Shown here in pieces: positions 51,249-59,758 of a stretch of 64,000 nucleotides of DNA (its first letter is position 1; each line of letters opens with the position of its first letter). The DNA is from Thermoleophilaceae bacterium (GTDB taxonomy: Bacteria; Actinomycetota; Thermoleophilia; Solirubrobacterales; Thermoleophilaceae). The stretch covers positions 106,271 through 170,270 of the forward strand of contig DASUWY010000051.1 in assembly GCA_036378175.1 (NCBI GenBank). The letters are read 5' to 3'. Under the pieces are notes generated by a model, which did not search any database, was not told where the DNA came from, and saw nothing but the letters and a program-made list of their open reading frames with translations. Made by a program: the position numbers and the translations under genes.

Positions 51249-51635
51249 AGGCGCGAGTGGATCACGCTCCATCCCCCGCCTGTGGAAGAAGGCGCCGAAA
51301 GAGCCCGCCACCGCGGTCACGGCCGTGATCGCCCAGAACTCGAGGAAGAGGTCGATGATCTTGCCGCCCGTGGTCACGGGGTTGGGCATCTGCGACGAGA
51401 CGGTGAGAAGCTGCGCGCTCGTCCAGAACAGCGCGTCGCCGAAGGTGTGGATGCCGGTCACCGTCTTGCCGCGCTCCAGGAAGTAGATCGCCACCGCCGC
51501 GATCAGGTCGAGCACGAGCGACGCCATGAACACCGACGCCAGGCGCTCGCGCAGGTGCAGGTGGGTTGCCGTGTCCGCGCGGACGACCTTTCGCGCCTCG
51601 CGGCCGATGCGGCGCAGCGGCGCGTGGAGAGCCAT
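51213..51635 (-). CDS. Two-span channel-like membrane protein with altered selectivity filter
   Basis: The 140-residue protein has two membrane spans (LASVFMASLVLDLIAAVAIYF and IIDLFLEFWAITAVTAVAGSFGAFF) and between them a pore-helix-like TFGDALFWTSAQLLTVSSQMPNP. The layout is that of two-span potassium channels (Ion_trans_2), but the TVGYGD filter is replaced by TVSSQM. It may therefore be non-selective, conduct another ion or be inactive. There is no RCK domain. Confidence 0.65.
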   Translation of the reverse strand: MALHAPLRRIGREARKVVRADTATHLHLRERLASVFMASLVLDLIAAVAIYFLERGKTVTGIHTFGDALFWTSAQLLTVSSQMPNPVTTGGKIIDLFLEFWAITAVTAVAGSFGAFFHRRGMERDPLAPARSPVGSGGTE

Positions 51636-51674
51636 CGCGCGCGAGAGTAGCCACGCGGGCGGAAGGATCGGCGC

Positions 51675-52088
51675 TCAGGCGCCGCCGAGCGACTCGTACA
51701 CGGAATCGAGCAGCGCCTCGCGATCCCGGATGCCGAGGCGCTCGCCGAGGTAGCGGGCGGTCTCGGCGCGCGAGGCGCCGTTGGCGGCCATGTTCACGGC
51801 CACGAGCCGTGCGCGCCGCAGGTGGTCCGGCTCGGGCGGAGCGGGCGGGCCGGCCCCCGTGCTGTCCCGGATTCCGGCGAGACGCTCCTCGAGGCGGTCG
51901 GCGGCGTCGCGGAGCTCCGCGACGAGCGTGGTGAGGTCTCCGAGCGCGGCGTCGATCTCCTCGCGCGCCCTCGTCTTCAGCTCTTCGGCTGCCCTCTCGG
52001 TGGCGGCGAGCAGGGACTCGAGGTCTCCCGTGGGCGGGACCGCGACCTCGGCCTCGCCATTGCTCGGGGTAGTTTGAGCGAGATCCAT
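51675..52088 (-). CDS. Hypothetical coiled-coil protein with C-terminal helical domain
   Basis: The 137-residue acidic cytoplasmic protein has a helical coiled-coil part (LESLLAATERAAEELKTRAREEI, LRDAADRLEERLAGI), a Pro linker and a compact C-terminal helical domain (ARLVAVNMAANGASRAETARYL, then REALLDSVYESLG). The C-terminal part resembles a short adaptor or helix-turn-helix-like fold, but I recognise no family. It is divergent from the peroxiredoxin-like gene. Confidence 0.6.
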   Translation of the reverse strand: MDLAQTTPSNGEAEVAVPPTGDLESLLAATERAAEELKTRAREEIDAALGDLTTLVAELRDAADRLEERLAGIRDSTGAGPPAPPEPDHLRRARLVAVNMAANGASRAETARYLGERLGIRDREALLDSVYESLGGA

Positions 52089-52133
52089 CGGCGTCGGCGC
52101 GAGCGTACCACCGTGGCGTTACTCTCCACGCCG

Positions 52134-52754
52134 ATGCTCGACGCGGTCCAGGTTCGCCAGAACACCCGCCCGCCCAGCGACGCGAGCGTGCTCGAGGACG
52201 TCGTTCTGAGCGACACCGAGGGGCGCGAGGTGCGGCTCGGTGACCTGTGGAGCGACCGGCCGGCTGTGCTCGTCTTCCTGCGCCACTTCGGCTGCGTGTT
52301 CTGCCGGCAGCTCGCCGTGGACATCCACAACCACCGGCACGACTTCGAGGAGGCGGATGTGGAGCTGGCGGTGATCGGCTTCGGCACTCCGGAGATGGCG
52401 CGCGAGTTCCTGCACAAGCAGAACGTCGACCTCCGGTTGCTGCTGGACCCGGACCGCAAGGTCTACGAGCTGGCGGGCGCGAAGGTGGCCACGCTGAGCG
52501 AGGTGATCGGCCCGCTCCAGATCTGGCGCGGGCTTGTGGCCACAATCGGGTCGCGCATCAGGCAGGGCAGCATCGCGGTGAACCAGGGCCGGATCAGGAC
52601 ACACGCGGCGCAGCTCGGCGGGGCGCTCGTGATCGCGCCTGACGGCTCGGTGCGCTACGCCTACCTGTCCGAGGGATCGGGCGACAACCCGTCGGCTCGG
52701 GAGGTGCTGGCCGCGGCGCGCGCCATCCGGCCGCACCTCAACTCAAGCGGCTAG
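52134..52754 (+). CDS. Peroxiredoxin-like protein (AhpC/TSA_2, PRXL2 type)
   Basis: The 206-residue thioredoxin-fold protein has AVLVFLRHFGCVFCRQLAVDI with a Cys-x-x-Cys, and LLLDPDRKVYELAGA, as in PRXL2/FAM213-like redox proteins. It probably reduces peroxides or lipid-quinone substrates using thiols. The start is ATG at 52134. A GTG at 52113 would add seven residues. Its stop shares CTAG with the convergent GlsB-like gene. Confidence 0.82.
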   Translation: MLDAVQVRQNTRPPSDASVLEDVVLSDTEGREVRLGDLWSDRPAVLVFLRHFGCVFCRQLAVDIHNHRHDFEEADVELAVIGFGTPEMAREFLHKQNVDLRLLLDPDRKVYELAGAKVATLSEVIGPLQIWRGLVATIGSRIRQGSIAVNQGRIRTHAAQLGGALVIAPDGSVRYAYLSEGSGDNPSAREVLAAARAIRPHLNSSG

Positions 52755-53047
52755 AAGCGGCGGCGAGGGCGGCCCGGGTAGGTGCCCGGGTTGAACAGCG
52801 ACCCGCCGCGCGAGCGCCGGATGAGGTACACGATCCCGGTGGCCACGGCCACGGCCACGAGGAAGCTCCAGGCGTTGCGCCCCGCGATCAGCGAGGTGAT
52901 GAGCCCGCCGATGAAGGAGCCTCCGAGCCCCACCAGGATCGTCTGCCCGATGCCCATCGGATCCGGGCCGGGCAGCGCCAGGCGCGCCAGGGCGCCGATC
53001 ACGAGACCTGTGACGGCGAGCCAGATGAGAAACGCAATCAGTCCCAT
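52751..53047 (-). CDS. GlsB/YeaQ/YmgE family small membrane protein
   Basis: The 98-residue, three-span protein has the family pattern LIWLAVTGLVIGALARLALPG, then MGIGQTILVGLGGSFIGG and a third span before a basic tail. The family is stress-linked with unknown biochemical role. The start is the ATG at 53047. The annotated-looking extension upstream is not hydrophobic and is rejected. Confidence 0.85.
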   Translation of the reverse strand: MGLIAFLIWLAVTGLVIGALARLALPGPDPMGIGQTILVGLGGSFIGGLITSLIAGRNAWSFLVAVAVATGIVYLIRRSRGGSLFNPGTYPGRPRRRF

Positions 53048-53146
53048 TGCCTGACAAGGGTAGCCCGGCCATCGCAGGTTAAACCCGAATAGCAACCGGG
53101 CAAGCCTTCAGCACCCGCCGAATCCTCACCCCCGTCACGGAAGGAA

Positions 53147-54135
<989 letters not shown>

Positions 54136-54139
<4 letters not shown>

Positions 54140-54462
54140 TGCGCGGCGATCTCGCCCTCTATCGGGAGCCCGGAGGCCGCCCAGGACACGATGCCGCCGG
54201 AGAGGTTGTAGGCATCCCAGCCTGACGCCGCGAACGCCTCGGCGGCCATCCCCGAGCGAGCGCCCACGCGGCAGTAGAAGATCACGGGCGTATCACGCTC
54301 GATCGTGTGGGCCTGGGCGCTGAGCGTCGCCAGCTCCACGTGGCGTGCGCCCGCGATCCTCCCCGCGGCGTGCTCGTACGGCTCGCGCACATCCACGAGC
54401 TGGGCGTCGCCGCGTGCGAGAAGCTCGGCCGCGACCTCGGGAGACAGCTCTCGCTGGGTCAT
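54136..54462 (-). CDS. Rhodanese-domain protein
   Basis: The 108-residue single-domain sulfurtransferase has the active-site loop YCRVGARSG with Cys64 and the N-terminal LVDVREPYEHAAGRI. It carries sulfur as a persulfide. The stop shares CTAG with the convergent DUF892 gene. Confidence 0.92.
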
Positions 54463-54486
54463 CCACCTCTATGGTGCCGGGTCGAG

Positions 54487-55335
54487 ATGAAGGTCGCGGT
54501 GGTGGGGCACGTGGAGTACGTGGAGTTCGCGCTCGTGGAGCACGTGCCTGAGCCTGGCGAGATCGTGCACGCGGAGGAGACCTTCTCGGAGGCGGCGGGT
54601 GGCGGCTCAGTGGCGGCGGTGCAGCTGGCCAAGCTCGCGGGGAGCTCCCTCTTCTACACCGCTCTGGGCGACGAGGAACTCGGCCACCGGGCCAAACGCG
54701 AGCTGGAGGCGCTCGGTGTGGACGTGCGCTGCGAGTTCAAGGACAAGCCGCAGCGGCGCGCCTTCACCTTCCTCGACGCGGACGGCGAGCGGACGATCAC
54801 CACGATCCACGAGCGCTACGGCCCAAGCGGCCGCGACGACATCGGCTGGAACGCCCTCGAAGGAGCGGACGCCGTCTACTTCGTGAGCGGCGATGCGGGT
54901 GCGCTGCGCGCCGCGCGGCAGGCCCGCGTGCTCGTGGCCACCGCGCGCTCGCTGGCGGTGCTCAAGGAGGCGGGAGTGCATCTCGATGCGCTTGTGCACA
55001 GCTCGAACGACGCGGGTGAGCGTTACGCGGCCGGACAGCTCGATCCCGAGCCGAAGCTCGTGGTGGGCACCGCGGGCGCCGAGGGGGGCACCTGGACGGC
55101 CGCCGAGGGGCGCACGGGAACCTTCCACGCCGCGCCGCTCCCCGCGCCGGAGGCGGACGCGTACGGCGCCGGCGACAGCTTCGCGGCCGGCCTGACCTTC
55201 GCGCTCGGCAGCGGTCTCGATGTGGAGCCGGCGCTCGAGCTCGCCTCGCGCTGCGGTGCCGCGGCCACCACGGGCCGCGGCGCGTTCAACGGACAGCTCA
55301 CCGCCGCTGATCTGAAGCTCCGAGCGCCTCGCTAA
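54487..55335 (+). CDS. PfkB family sugar/nucleoside kinase
   Basis: The 282-residue ribokinase-like enzyme has the N-terminal AAGGGSVAAVQLAKLAG and the C-terminal ATP/anion motif YGAGDSFAAGLTFALGSG, with base Asp230. The sugar substrate is not predictable. The start is the ATG at 54487. It probably shares an operon with the small gene and LOG-family gene that follow. Confidence 0.88.
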   Translation: MKVAVVGHVEYVEFALVEHVPEPGEIVHAEETFSEAAGGGSVAAVQLAKLAGSSLFYTALGDEELGHRAKRELEALGVDVRCEFKDKPQRRAFTFLDADGERTITTIHERYGPSGRDDIGWNALEGADAVYFVSGDAGALRAARQARVLVATARSLAVLKEAGVHLDALVHSSNDAGERYAAGQLDPEPKLVVGTAGAEGGTWTAAEGRTGTFHAAPLPAPEADAYGAGDSFAAGLTFALGSGLDVEPALELASRCGAAATTGRGAFNGQLTAADLKLRAPR

Positions 55336-55350
55336 TGTGCGCATGCGCGC

Positions 55351-55641
55351 ATGGACCCGACGCTGCTCCGGAACCGGCTCGTGATTGCGACAGCGATGTG
55401 GCGGGAGGCCACGGACGACCCGCTGCCGAGGATGGAGCCTGCCGATCCCGCCACGCAGATCCAGGCTTTCGAGCTCAAGCTGATAGATCTGCTGTGCACT
55501 CAGGCCACGTCCGAGACGGCGAGCGAGGTAGCGGAGAGGACCTGGGACCTCGTGCACGACCGCCCGGATGACGACCCCGTGAAGCAGCGCGTTGTGGAGT
55601 GCCACGAGGCGCTCGCGCGCCTCTCAGCCCATCGGGAGTAG
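55351..55641 (+). CDS. Small acidic helical hypothetical protein
   Basis: The 96-residue soluble protein is acidic and probably all-helical (LLRNRLVIATAMWREATDD, QAFELKLIDLLCTQATSETA, PVKQRVVECHEALARLSAHRE). No family is recognised. It is 15 bases after pfkB and three bases before the LOG-family gene, so probably in one operon. Confidence 0.6.
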   Translation: MDPTLLRNRLVIATAMWREATDDPLPRMEPADPATQIQAFELKLIDLLCTQATSETASEVAERTWDLVHDRPDDDPVKQRVVECHEALARLSAHRE

Positions 55642-55644
55642 GGC

Positions 55645-56373
55645 GTGACGGACGAGCCGCGCGAGCCGCGCGATCCGCGGCCGCCCGCCACGCTCGACGA
55701 GGAGCTGCTCGGGGCCGAAGTCGAGTCGATCGTCTCGACTCAGTCCGACGCCGCGCGCATCCAGCGCATACGCGGCGAGCTCGCCGAGGGCTTCCGCGCG
55801 CTCGCGCGCGTGGGAGCGGCGGTGTCCATCTTCGGCTCGTCGCGCACTCCGCCGGACCATCCCGAGTACGAGCTGGCGCGGACTACCGCGCGCACGCTCG
55901 GCGAAGCGGGCTTCGGGATCATCACGGGTGGCGGTCCCGGAATCATGGAGGCGGCAAACCGCGGCGCGCGCGACGCAGGCGCGCTCTCGATCGGGCTGAA
56001 CATCGACCTGCCCTTCGAGCAGGGGATCAACCGCTTCGTGGACCTGCCGCTGCACTTCCACTACTTCTTCACGCGGAAGGTCATGTTCGTCCGCTACGCG
56101 TCGGCGTTCGTGGTGTTCCCCGGCGGATTCGGCACCCTCGATGAGATGTTCGAGGCGCTCACGCTGATCCAGACGGGGAAGATCCGCCACTTCCCGGTGC
56201 TGCTCGTGGGCAGCGCGTACTGGGCGGAGCTCGTGGAGTGGATGCGCGAGCACATGCTCGGCGAGGGGAAGATCTCGCCGCACGACATGGACCTGTTCGA
56301 GGTCACCGACGATCCGAAGCGCGTGCTCGAAGTGGTGGGCAGCGCCGTGCACCGGCAGGCGCGCGTGGCCTAG
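55645..56373 (+). CDS. LOG-family (Rossmann-like) protein
   Basis: The 242-residue protein has the LOG signature VVFPGGFGTLDEMFE (PGGFGTLDE at 159-167) and the nucleotide-binding segment IITGGGPGIMEAANRGA. Relatives release cytokinin-type bases from nucleotides (phosphoribohydrolase). In bacteria they may be general nucleotide hydrolases. GTG start. The stop shares CTAG with arfB. Confidence 0.85.
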   Translation: MTDEPREPRDPRPPATLDEELLGAEVESIVSTQSDAARIQRIRGELAEGFRALARVGAAVSIFGSSRTPPDHPEYELARTTARTLGEAGFGIITGGGPGIMEAANRGARDAGALSIGLNIDLPFEQGINRFVDLPLHFHYFFTRKVMFVRYASAFVVFPGGFGTLDEMFEALTLIQTGKIRHFPVLLVGSAYWAELVEWMREHMLGEGKISPHDMDLFEVTDDPKRVLEVVGSAVHRQARVA

Positions 56374-56798
56374 TAGTCGTCAGTGCGAGGCCGGCGGCGG
56401 GCGCGCTTCACCTCGGAGCGGCGCCGTTTCGACTCGAGCCGCTCCGCGCGCGACGCCTTGGTGGGCTTGGTCGCGTGTCGCGCGCGGGGCACCGCGAGCG
56501 CGGATGCCAGCCGTCCCCGCAGGCGCTCCAGGGCCAGCTCGCGATTGCGGGCCTGACTGCGCGTGTCCTGCGCCACGGCGGTGAGTCGTGGGCCCACGCG
56601 CGCCATCACGCGCCTGCGCTGCTCCTCGCTCAGCGACGGCGAGGACGCGACGTCGAAGATCGCCTCCACCCGCGAGGCCGTGACGTTGGCATGCTGCCCG
56701 CCCGGTCCGGATGAGCGGCTCACCCGCAGCTCCACCTCGGAGAGCGGCACGGAGACGTTGCGCGTGACGACCATCGGATCCTCCACCGGCTCGATCAT
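56370..56798 (-). CDS. arfB: Alternative ribosome-rescue factor ArfB (YaeJ-like)
   Basis: The 142-residue GGQ-domain protein hydrolyses peptidyl-tRNA on stalled ribosomes. The GGQ is at residues 33-35 in SRSSGPGGQHAN. The basic C-terminal tail (AERLESKRRRSEVKRARRRPR) enters the mRNA channel. It lacks the stop-codon-recognition domain of release factors. Confidence 0.9.
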   Translation of the reverse strand: MIEPVEDPMVVTRNVSVPLSEVELRVSRSSGPGGQHANVTASRVEAIFDVASSPSLSEEQRRRVMARVGPRLTAVAQDTRSQARNRELALERLRGRLASALAVPRARHATKPTKASRAERLESKRRRSEVKRARRRPRTDDY

Positions 56799-56842
56799 GA
56801 CGCAGCGGGCGTAAGCTTCCGCGGCGCAGGGGAACTTGACCG

Positions 56843-58750
56843 ATGGGGAGGTCGGCGATGAGGGGTGTTCGGGTAGGGCTCGCGGCGCTGATGGCGACGC
56901 TCGGAATCGCGGCGTCGGCGCAGGCGGCGGGGCCGCCGGTGACGTTCGCGCCCCCCACGTTCGTGAGCAAGACGCTCGCCGGCGGCGAGCCGCTCGTGAT
57001 GCTCGACCCGCGCAGCGGCACCCTCGTCTACACGAGTCACGAGGGCACCACCCACCTGTACGGCCCCGGCTTCTTCTCGCCGGTGGGCGTGCCCGACTTC
57101 ATCGCCAACTACCGCAACCAGGTGAACATCTGGACCTCGAGCGACAGCGGCGCCACCTGGAAGCTCGACGACCTCGCCGGCTCGGGCTTCAACACGGACC
57201 CGTCCAAGAGCCAGGGCTTCAGCGATCCGGACCTCACGATGGATGAGGGCGGCCGCATCTACAACACGGGCATCGACCTCGCCAACGACGCGGTGTTCTC
57301 CTCGGCCGACGGCGGCAAGACCTGGGACAAGGGCACCGCGCAGTGCCACGACGGCGACCGGCCGTGGCTAGCGGGCGGCAAGCCGAACCAGGTGTTCATG
57401 GCCACGGACACCGAGGAGGGGAGCCTCAGCGGCAGCGGCCACACGATCTTCCAGTCCACAGACGGCGGCAACACCTGCGGCCTCACCGGCACGCAGGACT
57501 TCGGCACCTATGCCGGCGGCGGCAACTACACCGGCTTCGGCAAGCTCTACTACGACCACCAGAACGGCAAGCTCGTGGAGCCCGCGCTGTTCGACTCAGA
57601 TGGCGACGGCAACTACGACAACGGCGTCGGGGTGAGCGTGGGCACGTTTGGCGGCAAGTTCACGCCCACGAAGGTGTCGGGCGACAAGGTGTTCGGCCAC
57701 TGGCCCGCGATCGCGATCGACCCCGCGGGCACGATCTACCTCGTGTGGGACACGGCGGCCACGAGCGGCACGGCCAGCGATGCCTGCGGCAACCCAGCGC
57801 CGGCCCCGAACCAGATCAAGCTCGCGGTGTCCCACGATTTCGGCAAGACGTTCTCGGCACCCATGACCGTCGCGTCCCCGGCGAACGCGCGGGTGTTCTG
57901 GCCGTGGATCGTGGCGGGCGATCCCGGCAAGCTGTCGATCGTCTGGTACCAGACCGACCGGCTCGTGGACGTGGACTGCCAGAAGTCGAACGTCTTCGTG
58001 TACGACGCGCAGGTGTTCGGCGCGGACACCTCGCAGCCCCAGGTGACGGTGGTGAAGGCGATGGACAGGCCGGTGAGCGCCAACTCGGTGTGCCAGGGCG
58101 GCACGACCTGCGTGGCTGAGAGCTTCGACCCGAACGGCTCGAAGGACCGCCGCCTCGGCGACTTCTTCACCAACGCCGTGGATCAACGCGGCTGCGTGCT
58201 GATCGCCACCGGGGACGCAACCCAGACCGATCCGGTGACGGGGGCGCCGCTACCCGTGTCCGTGCCGCTCTTCATCAGGCAGGACGCCGGCGCACCCCTG
58301 GTGGGCAACACGCCCTGCAAGCCGCTCCCGCAGAACGGCGCGGCAAGGTGCGCGGACACCAAGGCGCCCGTGACGAGCTACAGGCGCGGCCGGGCGGTGT
58401 TCGCGCGCAAGCGCCGCTTCGTGCTCCGCGGCAAGGCCGTTGACCGCGGCTGCGGAGGCCACGTGCAGCGGGTGCAGGTGGCCCTCGCCAAGCGCGCGGT
58501 GGGCCCATTCGTGGCCCACCGGAAGACGAAGAGCTGCCGCTTCCTGCGAGCGAGCGGGAGGTTCACCAAACCGCGCAGCTGCTCACGGCGCGTCTGGCTT
58601 CGCGCTCACGGCACGACGCGCTGGACGCTGACGATCAAGCGCCGGCTGCCCGCGGGCTTCTACAAGGTGTGGGCGCGGAGCACGGACAGGGCGTTCCACA
58701 GGGAGCGGATCACGCGCCGCAACACGCGGACGTTCAGGATCAGGGGATAG
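56843..58750 (+). CDS. Secreted beta-propeller protein with BNR/Asp-box repeats (sialidase-fold)
   Basis: The 635-residue protein has a signal peptide (VRVGLAALMATLGIAASAQA). It has at least four Asp-boxes: SSDSGATW, SSADGGKTW, STDGGNTC and SHDFGKTF. It thus folds as a sialidase-type propeller. The Arg triad of true sialidases is not evident, so it may be a binding protein. The C-terminal ~130 residues are Arg/Lys/Cys-rich and look like a cell-wall-attached beta domain. The start is ATG at 56843 or 56858. Confidence 0.8.
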   Translation: MGRSAMRGVRVGLAALMATLGIAASAQAAGPPVTFAPPTFVSKTLAGGEPLVMLDPRSGTLVYTSHEGTTHLYGPGFFSPVGVPDFIANYRNQVNIWTSSDSGATWKLDDLAGSGFNTDPSKSQGFSDPDLTMDEGGRIYNTGIDLANDAVFSSADGGKTWDKGTAQCHDGDRPWLAGGKPNQVFMATDTEEGSLSGSGHTIFQSTDGGNTCGLTGTQDFGTYAGGGNYTGFGKLYYDHQNGKLVEPALFDSDGDGNYDNGVGVSVGTFGGKFTPTKVSGDKVFGHWPAIAIDPAGTIYLVWDTAATSGTASDACGNPAPAPNQIKLAVSHDFGKTFSAPMTVASPANARVFWPWIVAGDPGKLSIVWYQTDRLVDVDCQKSNVFVYDAQVFGADTSQPQVTVVKAMDRPVSANSVCQGGTTCVAESFDPNGSKDRRLGDFFTNAVDQRGCVLIATGDATQTDPVTGAPLPVSVPLFIRQDAGAPLVGNTPCKPLPQNGAARCADTKAPVTSYRRGRAVFARKRRFVLRGKAVDRGCGGHVQRVQVALAKRAVGPFVAHRKTKSCRFLRASGRFTKPRSCSRRVWLRAHGTTRWTLTIKRRLPAGFYKVWARSTDRAFHRERITRRNTRTFRIRG

Positions 58751-59164
58751 CTAGTCGTGAAGCGAGGGGGCGTAGGAGATCCCAACGATCGCCCCCTCGG
58801 GAGACAGGAACCGGGCCACCGTTTGGCCCCACGGCTCCTGGCGCGCTGGGTGCAGCAACTGGTAGCCGGCGGCGGCCAGCTCGTCGGCCGCGGGCTGCAC
58901 GGCGGCAGCCTCGGAGACGTCGAATTCGATGCTCACCTGAGGAACGGGAACCTCCGCCGGCCACTCCTCGCTGCCGAAGCAGGCCTCGGCCGCCTGTGAC
59001 AGCGGCCAGATGCCGAAGTGCTTGATTCCGGCGATCTGCTCGCTGTGGAAGTAGTCGCCCCCCTCGCTGGCAAGCGGGAGCCCCAGCGTGTCGCGGTAGA
59101 GCTGGCGCGATTTCGCGGGATCGGGTGCGATAACGGCCATGGTCGAGACGAACTCGAGTTCCAT
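58751..59164 (-). CDS. Glyoxalase/VOC superfamily protein
   Basis: The 137-residue single VOC domain begins FVSTMAVIAPDPAKSRQLYRDTLGLPL and ends FLSPEGAIVGISYAPS. The metal ligands are incomplete (His in KHFGIWP and Glu/Asp later). It could be an enzyme or an antibiotic-binding protein. It begins right after the convergent stop (TAGCTA). Confidence 0.8.
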   Translation of the reverse strand: MELEFVSTMAVIAPDPAKSRQLYRDTLGLPLASEGGDYFHSEQIAGIKHFGIWPLSQAAEACFGSEEWPAEVPVPQVSIEFDVSEAAAVQPAADELAAAGYQLLHPARQEPWGQTVARFLSPEGAIVGISYAPSLHD

Positions 59165-59206
59165 CCAGGCTCCTTTCGGCGCTTGATCCGCGCCTAATCG
59201 AAGCAG

Positions 59207-59455
59207 CTAGCCGGCCGAGGCTGCGGTTTCGGTGCCGAGCAGCGTGCGAGTCTCGGACTCGAGGCGCTCCGCGCGAGTGCACAGAGTGCGGAAGTGGAAG
59301 TGCAGCTCGGTGAGGTAGTCCGAGATCTGCCGGCGCGTCTCATCGGTGGAGGCGCTGACGGAGAGCTGCTGGTGGAATGACGCGATCTCGCGCTCGAGCA
59401 TCTTCACTGCTCCCGAGATGGCGGCGGCGCTCCGCGTGATCTGGTCCGGGCTCAT
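59207..59455 (-). CDS. Small helical hypothetical protein
   Basis: The 82-residue protein is helical and rich in Glu, Arg, Thr and Ser (SAAAISGAVKMLEREIASFHQ, DYLTELHFHFRTLCTRAERLESE). It has no signal peptide or membrane span. No family is recognised. It lies upstream of the divergent DUF1059 gene. Confidence 0.55.
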   Translation of the reverse strand: MSPDQITRSAAAISGAVKMLEREIASFHQQLSVSASTDETRRQISDYLTELHFHFRTLCTRAERLESETRTLLGTETAASAG

Positions 59456-59563
59456 TACGTCCGGGTAGATCGGCCGCGGCGGTGTGAGCTTGAGCGGCGG
59501 CCTTGACCGCGCGGTGGTACCCGGTTAGAACTGCGCGCAGGCCTCGACGGAAGGAGATCCAAG

Positions 59564-59758
59564 ATGGGCCGCAAGTTCGTGGACTGCCGCGAAATGCCGA
59601 GCGAGTCGAACTGCTCGCTCTACATCTCTGGCACCGAAGAGGAGGTCGTGCGCGCCGCCGCTGAGCATGCCGCCTCCGTCCACGGCCATGAGGACACGCC
59701 GGAGCTCCGCGAGGAGATCCGGAGGGCCCTCAAGGACGAGGCTGCCGTCCCGGCTTAA
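59564..59758 (+). CDS. DUF1059 family small protein
   Basis: The 64-residue protein matches DUF1059: KFVDCREMPSESNCSLYISGTEEEVVRAAAEHAASVHGHE. Two Cys and two His may bind a metal. AAGGAG precedes the ATG. The stop shares TTAA with the convergent esterase gene. Confidence 0.88.
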   Translation: MGRKFVDCREMPSESNCSLYISGTEEEVVRAAAEHAASVHGHEDTPELREEIRRALKDEAAVPA

